Shown: positions 1 through 8,068 of the stretch, one piece after another
Position numbering within the stretch: position 1 is the first letter of the stretch
Layout: every line of letters begins with the position of its first letter
Source of the DNA: an uncultured Holophaga sp.
GTDB lineage: Bacteria; Acidobacteriota; Holophagae; Holophagales; Holophagaceae
NCBI RefSeq assembly: GCF_963677305.1
Contig: NZ_OY781925.1
Coordinates: forward strand, 1,637,001 to 1,701,000
DNA: 64,000 bases
Direction of reading: 5' to 3'
Made by a program: the position numbers and the translations under genes
The notes under the pieces: generated by a model
The model's database searches: none
Seen by the model: the letters and a program-made list of their open reading frames with translations, nothing else
Told to the model about the DNA's origin: nothing

Positions 1-460
1 GGCCGCGGCCATCCCGGCGCAGGATGATGCTCTCCAGGGGCACGCCCTGTCCCCAAGCCTGGTCCACTGCCTGAAGGAGGCGGGGGAAGGTATCGCTGCG
101 GGTGAGGCTCTCTGTGGTAAGGCTCCAGCCACCAGGCCGCCCGTGTTCGCGGGATGCCTGCAGAGCGCCCTGAGGCTGGCCTTGGTGGTGACCTTCGGGC
201 TGCAGGGCATCGGGCCGCCCCTGGTGGGCACCTTCATGGCCGGATTCCGGCGTGCCCTCCGGTCGGGGGCCCTGGGGCCCGGAGGCCTGATGGCTTTCCG
301 GGCCGCGGCTCTGACCCCCATTGAAGAGCTCACGATGATTCAAATAGATTCCGGAGATGGCGATGATGCAGATCAGGAGGGAAGAGACGAGACCCAGCCA
401 CTCATGGAGGGTGCGGGAGAGGCGATGGAGGCGGGAGGGACCGGGGCGTTCTGGGGTCAT
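1..460 (-). CDS. PepSY-associated transmembrane protein, 3' end cut by window edge
   Basis: Translating the minus strand from the ATG at 460 gives an uninterrupted frame running off the left edge (153 residues visible). It begins MTPERPGPSRLHRLSRTLHE, followed by WLGL and one strong membrane segment (about residues 23-42) ending GIYLNH. This 'LHEWLGL...GIYLNH' layout is typical of small PepSY-associated TM proteins found in iron-uptake clusters. A Gly/Pro/His-rich linker follows, and the frame is still open at base 1. It is the fourth leftward gene after tonB, the 88-residue membrane protein and the large PepSY protein, with a 126-base gap that holds a short hairpin (GGGAGA/TCTCCC, 515-530). 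A role in ferric-siderophore reduction or iron uptake is inferred from context. Confidence 0.7.
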   Translation of the reverse strand, partial: MTPERPGPSRLHRLSRTLHEWLGLVSSLLICIIAISGIYLNHRELFNGGQSRGPESHQASGPQGPRPEGTPESGHEGAHQGRPDALQPEGHHQGQPQGALQASREHGRPGGWSLTTESLTRSDTFPRLLQAVDQAWGQGVPLESIILRRDGRG

Positions 461-586
461 GCGAAGAACCTTGAGGAAGGGCCGGCGGGTTGTGCCGGTG
501 GATGTTGCGGAGCCGGGAGACGGATCTCCCGTGCAAGAGACCTTGCTGGTGCGGAGAGGTTGAATGGTGTGTTGAATGTCCGGGGC

Positions 587-2044
587 TCAGGCCCATGGAT
601 CCCGGATGGCGATGGACATCCGGTGTCTCAGGATCAGGATCAGTAAGCCAGCCAGAGCCGTGCCCGCGGAAACCTGGGGCAACCCCTGATTACGGAGAAG
701 GGCTGCCAGGAACAGGAATACGGTCGCCAGCAGGGAGATGAGCCGGACCCGCGTCTTCAGGGAGCCCACCAGGCAGCCGAGCACTGAGAGACCCAGGGTC
801 CCCCAGAAGGCCCAGGGCAGGGCGTTCATACCCAGTCGGGAAGCCGGAAAGGCCACGGCCACCCCCAGGATCACCCCACCGCAGAATCCCACGGTGAGTC
901 TGGCCATGAAGCGGGCTTGACCTGCGCCTCCAGGGCGCTTCCAGCGCGCCGCGACCCAGACCACTTGGCCCGCCAGGAGGATCAGGGCACCCAGGAGTCC
1001 GAGGAGGAAGTAGAGGGCGCGCACCAGGGGGCCGCCCCAGTGCCCGAAGTGGAGGCCGTAGAGGGTGGACATGACCGCGTGGTTGGTGTCCCGGTGACCG
1101 GGGGTCTGGATTTCGAGAGGGCGGCCTGTGCTCAGGTCCAGGGACAGGACCCCGAAGATGCCCACCTGACCGTGGCCGTAGCCCATGACCTGGGCGGACC
1201 CGGTGGCGTCCCCGTAGTGGCTCAGACGCAGGTACCGGGGTTCCAGGCCGGGGGCTGCCTGGCGGGCAGCCCCCTGGAGGGCCTCCATGCTCAGGGGGGG
1301 GCCGGGCTGTCCGGAGGGTTCAGGGGTGGCGGTGCCCAGGATGGCATCCAGGTGGGAGCTGAGGTGGCCATGGAAGGCGGGGCGATCATAGGCCATCACG
1401 AGGACCATGAAGAAGCAGAAGAGGGCCCCAGTGAGGGCGAAGATCAGGTGGAACGGCAGTGAGATGAACCCCAGGACTGCGTGGAGATCACCCCAGAGGC
1501 GGCGGGGGCCTTGCTGTCGGGCGATGGTCAGCATTTGCCGTCCCCGGGGCAGGTGGATAAGGACTCCTGTGAGGACAGCGAGGGCATAGAGCAGGCAGAT
1601 GGCCCCCAGAAAGAGGGCCCCGCGCTGCCCCAGGCCCAGGTTGTGGTGGAGCTCATTGAGGAACTCCCCGAGGCCCGTCTGGCCGCCGGGGGCTTTGTGG
1701 CGGGCCAGGGCCTCCCGGTCGGTGAAGACCCAGCGTCCCCGGGCGCTGTCGAGCCAATAGGCTCCTGTGTTGGGTTCTTCCTGGGTGGGCAGCACCAGGG
1801 AGAAGCACCCCTTCAGCTCCGGATGGCTCCGGTGGATGGCCTCGGCGAAGGCCTGCACCTGAGCCGGGGTGTCCACCGGTCGGGGGGTGGCTGCGGGCTG
1901 GGACCAGCGGTTGAGGGCATCGGCATAGAGGGTCAGGGTGCCGGCTGTGAAGATCAGGAAGAGGATCAGCCCGCAGAGGATACCGCTCCAGCTGTGGATC
2001 CACCGGGCCGCCCGCTGGGTCCGGGGCCGCACTAACGAAACCAT
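587..2044 (-). CDS. PepSY domain-containing transmembrane protein
   Basis: A 485-residue multi-pass membrane protein of the PepSY-TM family. These usually sit beside TonB-dependent receptors and are thought to act in reduction or release of iron from siderophores at the inner membrane. The N-terminal segment RAARWIHSWSGILCG leads into TM1. Conserved His-bearing motifs follow: ELHHNLGLG (about 130), DLHAVLGF (about 190) and LYGLHFGHWGG (about 335). Four closely spaced C-terminal TM helices complete the protein. The start at 2044 (MVSLVRP) was chosen because upstream codons lie inside the preceding gene and lack membrane-protein character; it overlaps that gene's stop by 13 bases, suggesting translational coupling. 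No catalytic activity can be proven from sequence. Confidence 0.85.
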   Translation of the reverse strand: MVSLVRPRTQRAARWIHSWSGILCGLILFLIFTAGTLTLYADALNRWSQPAATPRPVDTPAQVQAFAEAIHRSHPELKGCFSLVLPTQEEPNTGAYWLDSARGRWVFTDREALARHKAPGGQTGLGEFLNELHHNLGLGQRGALFLGAICLLYALAVLTGVLIHLPRGRQMLTIARQQGPRRLWGDLHAVLGFISLPFHLIFALTGALFCFFMVLVMAYDRPAFHGHLSSHLDAILGTATPEPSGQPGPPLSMEALQGAARQAAPGLEPRYLRLSHYGDATGSAQVMGYGHGQVGIFGVLSLDLSTGRPLEIQTPGHRDTNHAVMSTLYGLHFGHWGGPLVRALYFLLGLLGALILLAGQVVWVAARWKRPGGAGQARFMARLTVGFCGGVILGVAVAFPASRLGMNALPWAFWGTLGLSVLGCLVGSLKTRVRLISLLATVFLFLAALLRNQGLPQVSAGTALAGLLILILRHRMSIAIRDPWA

Positions 2045-2298
2045 CGGATCCCCAGGAAGAGCAGGAGGGAAAAGGCGTTGCCCAGGATCAGGCCCAGGCG
2101 GATCCGTACGGGATCGGCGCTGAGCAGACAGAGCCCCACCAGCAGGAGCCACAGAGGCCCAATGGCCAGAAGAGCCGGGGCCAGGCCAGCATCACCTGCC
2201 AGAAGGAGATAGGTGCCCGGCAGCATCAGGGCAGGGCCCAGGCAGGGGACGAGGATCAGGGCCGGCCACAGGGGGGGGCCTTGGGTGGGCTGGGGCAT
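2032..2298 (-). CDS. small integral membrane protein in tonB/PepSY cluster
   Basis: An 88-residue protein starting MPQPTQGPPLWPALILVPCL with three hydrophobic helices separated by very short loops, ending FLGIRWFR. It starts 5 bases after the tonB stop and overlaps the PepSY gene, so all three are almost certainly co-transcribed. Small three-TM proteins in this position are seen in siderophore-receptor/PepSY clusters and are often labelled 'iron uptake protein'. The sequence offers no motif that would define a mechanism, so function is inferred from position only. Confidence 0.7.
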   Translation of the reverse strand: MPQPTQGPPLWPALILVPCLGPALMLPGTYLLLAGDAGLAPALLAIGPLWLLLVGLCLLSADPVRIRLGLILGNAFSLLLFLGIRWFR

Positions 2299-2303
2299 GG
2301 CTT

Positions 2304-3077
2304 TCAACCGTGCAGCGAGAAGACGATAGGGACCAGCACCCATGCTGAGACGGGGTCCTGCCCCAGACGGGCTGGCTGGAAGCGCCATTGCTGCACGGTG
2401 CTCAGGGCCTCCTGGTCCAGGGAGGGAAACCCGCTGCTGACCCGGAGTTCGACCTGGAGGGCCTGCCCTTCCGGGGAGACGAGCACTCGGAGCAGAACTT
2501 GACCTTCTTCCCTGAATCGTCGGGAGCGAGCGGGGTACCGGGGGGCGGGGTTCTTCAGGTAATCCGCGTCAAAGCGTGGAGGGACGGCTCCCGAACCCCC
2601 CCCTCTGCCGGGGCTGGTGGACGGATGGACCGGGCCAGGGTTGGGAGATCCGCTGGTGCCGGTGGCCACGCCCGTCACGGCCGGAGCCTGGGGCGCAGCG
2701 GGTTGGGTGGGGAGGGTCTGGGGGGTCTCCTCGGGAACTTGATCCTGGGGAGCTGGGGGCGTTTCGGGAGCCTGGGGCGCCGCTGTCCTGGGAGCAGGGG
2801 CACTCCAGGGCGCGGAGGGGCCGGAATCCGGCTCCGTGAGGCCGATGATGGCCATGGCTGAGGTCTTGGGTCTGGGTGCCAAGGCTACCGGGCGATTGGC
2901 CACCCAGGCAAACAGACCGCCCAGACCCAGGGTGATCAGGACGGTGCCACCCAGGGCAACGGGACGCCGACTCCGCCGATGGGTATCGGAGATCGTCAGG
3001 TCCGGGGTAGGCAGCAGAGAGATGGGGTGGGGGGCATGCATGGCAAAGTCCAGATCTTGGATTTTGGATGAGAACAT
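2304..3077 (-). CDS. tonB: TonB family energy-transducing protein
   Basis: A 257-residue TonB-like protein that would couple the inner-membrane proton gradient (with ExbB/ExbD, not in this window) to outer-membrane receptors. Features in order: cytoplasmic N-terminus, one TM anchor at about 42-62 (VALGGTVLITLGLGGLFAWV), a Pro/Ala-rich periplasmic linker (about 85-165), and a TonB C-terminal domain from about 175 (YPARSRRFREEGQVLLRVLV ... LDQEALSTVQQWRFQPA). It heads the leftward cluster and is divergent from the receptor gene, its likely partner. An internal ATG at 3041 (MHAPHPIS) is an alternative start; neither candidate has a clear Shine-Dalgarno sequence, so the N-terminus is uncertain. 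Confidence 0.88.
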   Translation of the reverse strand: MFSSKIQDLDFAMHAPHPISLLPTPDLTISDTHRRSRRPVALGGTVLITLGLGGLFAWVANRPVALAPRPKTSAMAIIGLTEPDSGPSAPWSAPAPRTAAPQAPETPPAPQDQVPEETPQTLPTQPAAPQAPAVTGVATGTSGSPNPGPVHPSTSPGRGGGSGAVPPRFDADYLKNPAPRYPARSRRFREEGQVLLRVLVSPEGQALQVELRVSSGFPSLDQEALSTVQQWRFQPARLGQDPVSAWVLVPIVFSLHG

Positions 3078-3256
3078 GTCTCAAAATCAATCAAAAAGTG
3101 TCTCTCTTGTCTCAGTAGTCATCTGTGATTTGAGACAAAAAATTACGGTATTGACTTGGGTTGATCGGATTGGCTACAAGTTGAGACTCAATCTCATATC
3201 AACTGGTTAAGATTGCCTTCTGCAAGCTCCCAGTTCTCTTCTCCCAGGAGTCTCCC
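3078..3256. promoter_or_regulatory. divergent AT-rich control region with repeated GTCTCA/TGAGAC sites
   Basis: The region between tonB and the receptor is markedly AT-rich compared with its flanks. The hexamer GTCTCA or its complement TGAGAC occurs four times: 3078-3083, 3109-3114, 3131-3136 and 3182-3187. The last forms an inverted repeat TGAGA-N5-TCTCA at 3182-3196. A rightward promoter is plausible at 3151 (TTGACT) and 3175 (TACAAG), spaced 18 bases; the inverted repeat lies immediately downstream, a good position for repression. The sites do not match the classical Fur box, so the regulator cannot be named. Confidence 0.55.
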
Positions 3257-5251
3257 TTGCTGTTCCCCCGCCACGCCCTTCTTCTCCGCCCCGTCCCCTT
3301 GAGCCTGGGCAGCGCTCTTCTCTCCTGCCTGGTGATGGGTCCTGTCCAGGCTGCAGATACCCCCACCCTGGCCACCGTGAAGGTCACAGCTACCGCTGAG
3401 CCCGAAAAGGCCCGCGAGGTCTCTGTCGAGGCCATCCAGCGCACCCAGGCCAAGGACATGGCCGAGGTCTTCAGCGGGGAGCCCGCCGTCAGCGTGGGCG
3501 GCGGCAGCCGCGCCGCCCAGCGGATCTATCTCCGCGGCATCGAAGGCACCAACCTGGCCATCACCATCGACGGAGCCACCCAGGGGCGCAGCCTCTTCCA
3601 GCACCGCGGTGATATCGGTGGCATCGATCCCGAGCTTCTCAAGAGGGTGGAGATCCAGACCGCCAGCGCTGCCGATCAGGGGGCCTCCGCCCTGGGGGGC
3701 AGTCTCAAGTTCGAAACTCTGGACGCCCAGGATCTCCTGGAGGGCCCTGATCGATTCGGAGCTACCCTTCGGACCTCCTACAGTTCCGCCAGCAATGGCC
3801 AGCGGGCGGCCGCCACCTTCTATGGCCTGGCGACCCAGCATCTGGGTGTGCTCCTCCACGCCTCCGGTGAGAACGCCCATGAATACACGAGCGGAGACGG
3901 GAGTCGGGTGAGGGGCACCGGCAGTGACACCCGGGAACTCTTCCTGAAGATGAGCCTCCTTGATGCCGGCCCCCACAGTCTGCGGCTCAGCGCTGAGCGC
4001 AACCATGATCATGGGGACTACATCTTCAAGGCCGACACCACTTACAGCCCCACGGCAGCTTTGGAACCCCAGGTCGGGGAGCGCACGACCTACACCGCCG
4101 ACTACCGGTACCGGCCCGAGGGGTCACGCTGGGCCGACCTTGAGGTGAACGCCTACTCCAACAAGCGCAGCCTTGAGTGGCGGAACTCCGGGAACCTCAT
4201 CTACGACAAGACCCTGGGTGGAGATATCCACAACACCTTCCGCTTCGACATCGGGGCGACCCGCAGTCGCCTCACCGTGGGGCTCGACTACCTGGATGGA
4301 AACGGGGCCTATGTGAACGGCAGTACCGGAGCGAAGTACGGGGTGGGGGACATCAAGAGCGAGAATCTGGGGCTCTACCTCCAGGAGCGCCTGGAGGTCG
4401 GTCCTCTGGCCGTCAGCCTGGGGGCCCGACGGGATCGCTACGAGAGTTACTACGGAGCCACCCCCGTCAAGGGCAGCGAGCTCTCCCCCAATGCCCGGGT
4501 CCAGGTGGGCCTCGGCCACGGGTTCTCAGTCCTTGCGGGGTACAGCGAAGCGGTCAGGGCCACCAGCGTGGTCCCCATCGCCTGGTTCGGGTACACCGTC
4601 GAGAACCCGACCTTCAATCAGAAGTCGGGCAAGGACAGCTACGGCAAGGCCTTCATGCCCGAGAGCTCCACCCAGCGGGAGGCGGGCCTCACCTATGAGG
4701 CCAAGGGTTTCTTCGCCGCCGGGGACACCTTTACCGCCCAGGCCACCACCTTCCGGACCCGCCTCCTCAACCTCATCCAGCAGGTCAATGCCGGGTCCGC
4801 TACGGTCATCGGAGGTTTCTACAACGATGATCCCGTGCAGTCCCAGGGTTACGAGCTGCGGGCTGCCTGGCGGAAGGGGGCGATCCAGGCCTCGGCTGCG
4901 TTCATCCACGCAGACCTGACGGACAAGACCGGGGCCACCTACACCCTCACCCGCCGGGTGGCGGCGCCCTCCGGGGACCGCTTCAATGCGGATGTCCACT
5001 GGCAGGCCACCTCCACCCTTGGTCTGGGCTACACCCTCACCGCCGTGAGCGGTCTGGACAATGCGTCTACACCGCTTCCCGGCTACACGGTCCACGGGGT
5101 GCAGGCCCAGTGGCAGGCCACCAGGCGGCTCAATCTGGATCTGGCGGTGCGCAATCTGGGTGACAAGTATTACTCGGACCAGACCAGCACCCAGGTGGGT
5201 ATGCCTGAGCCCGGGCGGGATGTGCGGGTGAGTGCCGCCTACCGCTTCTGA
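3257..5251 (+). CDS. TonB-dependent outer membrane receptor
   Basis: A 664-residue outer-membrane receptor, probably for a siderophore or other iron compound. The start is TTG at 3257, supported by AGGAG at 3246-3250 with a 6-base spacer. Signal peptide of about 32 residues (cleavage near VQA-AD), then a TonB-box-like stretch LATVKVTA, then the plug domain (about 50-160, with RIYLRGIEGTNLAITIDGA), then a 22-strand-type barrel with alternating aromatic strands, ending AAYRF with the terminal Phe expected for BAM recognition. Divergent from tonB and the PepSY cluster, which supports a role in iron acquisition. The substrate cannot be read from sequence. Confidence 0.9.
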   Translation: MLFPRHALLLRPVPLSLGSALLSCLVMGPVQAADTPTLATVKVTATAEPEKAREVSVEAIQRTQAKDMAEVFSGEPAVSVGGGSRAAQRIYLRGIEGTNLAITIDGATQGRSLFQHRGDIGGIDPELLKRVEIQTASAADQGASALGGSLKFETLDAQDLLEGPDRFGATLRTSYSSASNGQRAAATFYGLATQHLGVLLHASGENAHEYTSGDGSRVRGTGSDTRELFLKMSLLDAGPHSLRLSAERNHDHGDYIFKADTTYSPTAALEPQVGERTTYTADYRYRPEGSRWADLEVNAYSNKRSLEWRNSGNLIYDKTLGGDIHNTFRFDIGATRSRLTVGLDYLDGNGAYVNGSTGAKYGVGDIKSENLGLYLQERLEVGPLAVSLGARRDRYESYYGATPVKGSELSPNARVQVGLGHGFSVLAGYSEAVRATSVVPIAWFGYTVENPTFNQKSGKDSYGKAFMPESSTQREAGLTYEAKGFFAAGDTFTAQATTFRTRLLNLIQQVNAGSATVIGGFYNDDPVQSQGYELRAAWRKGAIQASAAFIHADLTDKTGATYTLTRRVAAPSGDRFNADVHWQATSTLGLGYTLTAVSGLDNASTPLPGYTVHGVQAQWQATRRLNLDLAVRNLGDKYYSDQTSTQVGMPEPGRDVRVSAAYRF

Positions 5252-5287
5252 GGGCTGGAAGCGTCCCCCGGCGTCGGGGTGGCGGGC

Positions 5288-5327
5288 AGCCGGGAGGGTG
5301 GAAGGCCGTCTATCCCTCCTCCCGGCT
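5288..5327 (+). terminator. candidate terminator hairpin after the receptor gene
   Basis: A 10-bp perfect inverted repeat (AGCCGGGAGG at 5288-5297, CCTCCCGGCT at 5318-5327) lies 37 bases after the receptor stop and before the next gene. It has a 20-base loop and no downstream T-run, so it may be a factor-dependent or weak terminator. Confidence 0.4.
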
Positions 5328-5373
5328 TCCCTGGCAGGCCCCGCTCTGCGACCCTCAAGGGACGAGGTTCCAG

Positions 5374-6204
5374 GTGTCCCACTCCTTCCAGCTTGTGGAT
5401 GTTTTCACCTCCGGACCGCAGTCCGGGAATCCCCTGGCAGTGGTCTTCGAGGCCGATGACCTGCCCGTGGAGCGCATGCAGGCCTTCGCCCAGTGGATGA
5501 ACCTCTCGGAGACCGCCTTCCTGATGGCCCCCACCCATCCGGCGGCGGACTACCGGGTCCGCATCTTCACTCCGCGGGGGGAGATGGCCTTCGCCGGGCA
5601 CCCCACCCTGGGCAGCTGCCATGCTTGGCTGAGCTCCGGTGAGGTGCCGGGCGGGGACGCGTTCATTGTCCAGGAGTGCGGGGTGGGCCTGGTACGACTG
5701 AGGCGACGGGGCGATGATCTGGCCTTTGCCGCACCGCCCCTCCGCATGGAAGAGGTGGTTCCTGCGATGTTGGCCAGGGTCCAGTCCGCCCTGGGGCTGC
5801 TTGACGGGCAGGTCCTTGCCGCCTGTTCCCTGGACAATGGCGCTCCCTGGCTTGCTCTGCTGCTGGACAGCGCTGCCTCGGTGCTGGCGGTGGAGCCGGA
5901 CTGGGCTGCCCTTGCGGAGCTCCCGGAGCTGGGTCTGGTGGGCCCCCATGGGGCGGACCACTTCGAGGTCCGGGCCTTCGCGGTGCCCTCGGGGATCCCC
6001 GAGGATCCCGTCACCGGGAGTCTCAACGCGGCCCTGGGGCAGTGGCTCATGGGCGAGGGCAGGGCGCCCCGGACCTATACCGTCTCCCAGGGGACCCGGC
6101 TGGGTCGGGCCGGTCGGGTCAGTCTTGACCACGATGGCCAGGACCTCTGGGTCGGAGGTGCGGTCCGGACGGATGTGACGGGTGCCCTGGATGGGGGCTG
6201 GTGA
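5374..6204 (+). CDS. PhzF family isomerase
   Basis: A 276-residue protein of the PhzF/YddE family, diaminopimelate-epimerase-like fold, cofactor-independent isomerases. Visible family motifs: N-terminal QLVDVFTSGPQSGNPLAVV, the catalytic glutamate in NLSETAFL (Glu46), GEMAFAGHPTLGS (about 70-82) and GIPEDPVTGSLNAALG near the C-terminus. Length matches the family. The start is GTG at 5374 (MSHSFQLVDVF). Followed directly by an EamA transporter whose start overlaps or abuts this stop. Substrate is unknown; phenazine production is not implied, because no other phz genes are present. Confidence 0.9.
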   Translation: MSHSFQLVDVFTSGPQSGNPLAVVFEADDLPVERMQAFAQWMNLSETAFLMAPTHPAADYRVRIFTPRGEMAFAGHPTLGSCHAWLSSGEVPGGDAFIVQECGVGLVRLRRRGDDLAFAAPPLRMEEVVPAMLARVQSALGLLDGQVLAACSLDNGAPWLALLLDSAASVLAVEPDWAALAELPELGLVGPHGADHFEVRAFAVPSGIPEDPVTGSLNAALGQWLMGEGRAPRTYTVSQGTRLGRAGRVSLDHDGQDLWVGGAVRTDVTGALDGGW

Positions 6205-7087
6205 AGCGGTGAGTGCAGCGCGCAAGGACTGGCGGCCCTACGGGGCCATGGGCCTGGGAGTTCTTTTCATCGGGATGTCGGCCCTCTTTGTGAAGTGGGC
6301 GGGCCAAGCGGGGGTGCCCGGGCCGGTCTCCGCCTTCTACCGGCTGGCCATGGCCTCGGTTCTGCTGCTGCCCATGTGGGGCTGGAGGCTTCGGGGTGGC
6401 CAGATTCCCGGCCAGGGCAGTGCCGTCTTCGGGGTCTTCTGCGGCCTCCTCTTCGCCTCGGACATCGCCTGCTGGAACATCTCGGTGATGCTCATCCCCG
6501 CGGCGGATGCCACTCTGCTGGCCAATACCGCCCCCATCTGGGTGGGGCTGGCCTCCTGGCTCATCTTCCGCAGGCGCCTGGGACAGCTCTACTGGTGGGG
6601 CATGGTGCTGGCGGTCATCGGGTGCTGGCTGCTCCTGGGGCGTGGGGCGCCCCGGCTGCATCTGGGGCTGGGGGGGCTCCTGGGCATGGCCGCTGGGCTC
6701 TTCTACGCCGCTTATATTCTGGCCACCCCCCGGGCCCGGCAGAGCCTGGACACCTTCGGCTTCATGACCCTCTCCACCGCCGGGGGGGCCCTGGCCCTGT
6801 TGCTGCTCTGCCTGATGCTCCGCTTGCCCCTGCACGGCTTCCCACTGCGGGCCTGGCTCGCCATGGCAGCCCTGGGGCTCCTGACGCACTTCTGTGGCTG
6901 GCTGCTGGCCAACTATGGCCTGGGGCACATCCCGGCCCCCATCGCTGCGGTCATTCTCATGGGGCAGGCCCCCATCACCGCTCTGCTGGCCATCCCCTTC
7001 CTGGGTGAGACCCTGGGGCTGGTGCAGACCCTGGGGGGACTGCTGATTCTGCTGGGCATCTACCTGGTGAACCGTCGAGGGGAGTAA
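6191..7087 (+). CDS. EamA/DMT family transporter
   Basis: About 298 residues with ten predicted TM helices in two five-helix EamA repeats, the usual drug/metabolite transporter plan; the C-terminal repeat carries the IPAPIAAVILMGQAPITALL stretch typical of the family. Start is uncertain: ATG at 6191 overlaps the PhzF stop, while GTG at 6209 (VSAARKDW) follows it. Coupled to phzF. It probably exports a small metabolite; the substrate cannot be assigned. Its 3' end faces the araC-type gene and is followed by two hairpins. Confidence 0.85.
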   Translation: MGAGEAVSAARKDWRPYGAMGLGVLFIGMSALFVKWAGQAGVPGPVSAFYRLAMASVLLLPMWGWRLRGGQIPGQGSAVFGVFCGLLFASDIACWNISVMLIPAADATLLANTAPIWVGLASWLIFRRRLGQLYWWGMVLAVIGCWLLLGRGAPRLHLGLGGLLGMAAGLFYAAYILATPRARQSLDTFGFMTLSTAGGALALLLLCLMLRLPLHGFPLRAWLAMAALGLLTHFCGWLLANYGLGHIPAPIAAVILMGQAPITALLAIPFLGETLGLVQTLGGLLILLGIYLVNRRGE

Positions 7088-7088
7088 G

Positions 7089-7134
7089 TCCAGCGCCTTG
7101 ACGCTGGAATCCATGAGGGGCGGATAAACCCCTC
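7089..7134. terminator. two tandem hairpins between convergent genes
   Basis: TCCAGCG/CGCTGGA (7089-7095 with 7102-7108, 6-base loop) is followed by GAGGGG/CCCCTC (7115-7120 with 7129-7134, 8-base loop). They lie in the 57-base gap between the EamA stop and the AraC-type stop. They are well placed to terminate from both directions, although neither has a long T-run. Confidence 0.5.
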
Positions 7135-7144
7135 GGTTTGAGAT

Positions 7145-7936
7145 TCATCCCTGTCCTGCATACTGCCGCTGCAGCTCCGCCGGAGTGAGTCCGTACAGTG
7201 CACGGAAGCGGCGGTAGAAGTAGGGGAGGCTGGCGAAGCCGCTCTCGGCGGCGGCCTCGGCGATGCCCCAACCTTCCTGGGCCAGCAGGTGGTGGGCCTT
7301 CTGGAGGCGGCGGGTGTTCAGGTACTCCGTCACGCTGGTGCCGGTGTGCTTGCGGAACTCACGGGTGAGGAGGGTGCGGGAGAGCCCGAAACGCTGGGCG
7401 AGCTGGTCCAGGCTGAGGGGGGCTTCGGGGCGGGCGTCCAGCCAGGCGCAGAGCCGCTGGAGCGTCTTGCGGTGGCGTTCCGCTGAGGGTGCGCCGGGTC
7501 TATCCTGGGCCTTGAGGTGATAGGCCAGAAGCAGGGAAAAGGCGCTCCAGGAAACCTGCAGGTCTTCGGGGTTTCCGGCCTCCTGGGCTGGAGGGATCAG
7601 GGCCAGGATGTCTGTGAAGGTGGTCGGGTCCGCGTGGTCCGTGTGGGAGGGTCCGGCTTCCCGGATCAGGGCAGGGACCTGGGCAGGAGGCAGGTGGGTC
7701 AGGGCGTCCTGAGCGGTGAGACAGAAGATGCGCAAGACGGCGGACTCGCCAGGGTGGAAGTGGAAGTGGTGTCTGAGTCCTGAGGGCACCAGTACGGTGC
7801 GATGCTGTCGCAGCTCCACGCTACTCTTCTCGCAGTGGAGCCGCCCCTGGCCCCCCAGGCAGCACACCAGCTCTGCCACTGCGTGGGAGTGGTCGGGGCT
7901 GGCTTCGGCCAGGGTGAGGGAGAGGTCCCAGAGCAT
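7145..7936 (-). CDS. AraC family transcriptional regulator
   Basis: 263 residues. The N-terminal half resembles an AraC/cupin sensing domain (HSHAVAELVCCLGGQGRL, with VLVPSGLRHHFHFHPGE at about 49-65, a His-rich cupin-type motif). The C-terminal 100 residues are a double helix-turn-helix: LSLDQLAQRFGLSRTLLTREFRKH, then WGIAEAAAESGFASLPYFYRRF, ending RALYGLTPAELQRQYA. Divergent from the small PAS-like gene across a 132-base AT-rich region containing a candidate operator. It probably regulates that gene and/or itself; the effector is unknown. Confidence 0.92.
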   Translation of the reverse strand: MLWDLSLTLAEASPDHSHAVAELVCCLGGQGRLHCEKSSVELRQHRTVLVPSGLRHHFHFHPGESAVLRIFCLTAQDALTHLPPAQVPALIREAGPSHTDHADPTTFTDILALIPPAQEAGNPEDLQVSWSAFSLLLAYHLKAQDRPGAPSAERHRKTLQRLCAWLDARPEAPLSLDQLAQRFGLSRTLLTREFRKHTGTSVTEYLNTRRLQKAHHLLAQEGWGIAEAAAESGFASLPYFYRRFRALYGLTPAELQRQYAGQG

Positions 7937-7944
7937 GATGTGTC

Positions 7945-8036
7945 CGATCGGGTAATCAAAATGTCCTTCAGGGCAAAGACCCTTTTTGTAATGGGTAATA
8001 GCATGGCATGGTTCGGTGTCATGAATGACCCGATCG
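7945..8036. promoter_or_regulatory. candidate operator pair between araC-type gene and PAS-like gene
   Basis: CGATCGGGTAAT (7945-7956) and ATGACCCGATCG (8025-8036) are inverted copies matching at 11 of 12 positions, bracketing the AT-rich divergent intergenic region. The first copy is 9 bases upstream of the regulator start; the second lies 33 bases before the ATG of the rightward gene. The arrangement would suit an AraC-type dimer looping between two sites. Confidence 0.45.
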
Positions 8037-8068
8037 TGTCAGTGAATCTTTTCCTCAAAGGGGCGACC

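Noticed and set aside
143..646. Plus-strand 167-codon frame at the left end
   Set aside because: The minus strand of the same DNA encodes a PepSY-associated TM protein with a clear helix; the plus-strand frame has no coding features.
5374..6204. phzF as part of a phenazine cluster
   Set aside because: No other phenazine genes are present; PhzF homologues are widespread isomerases of unknown role.
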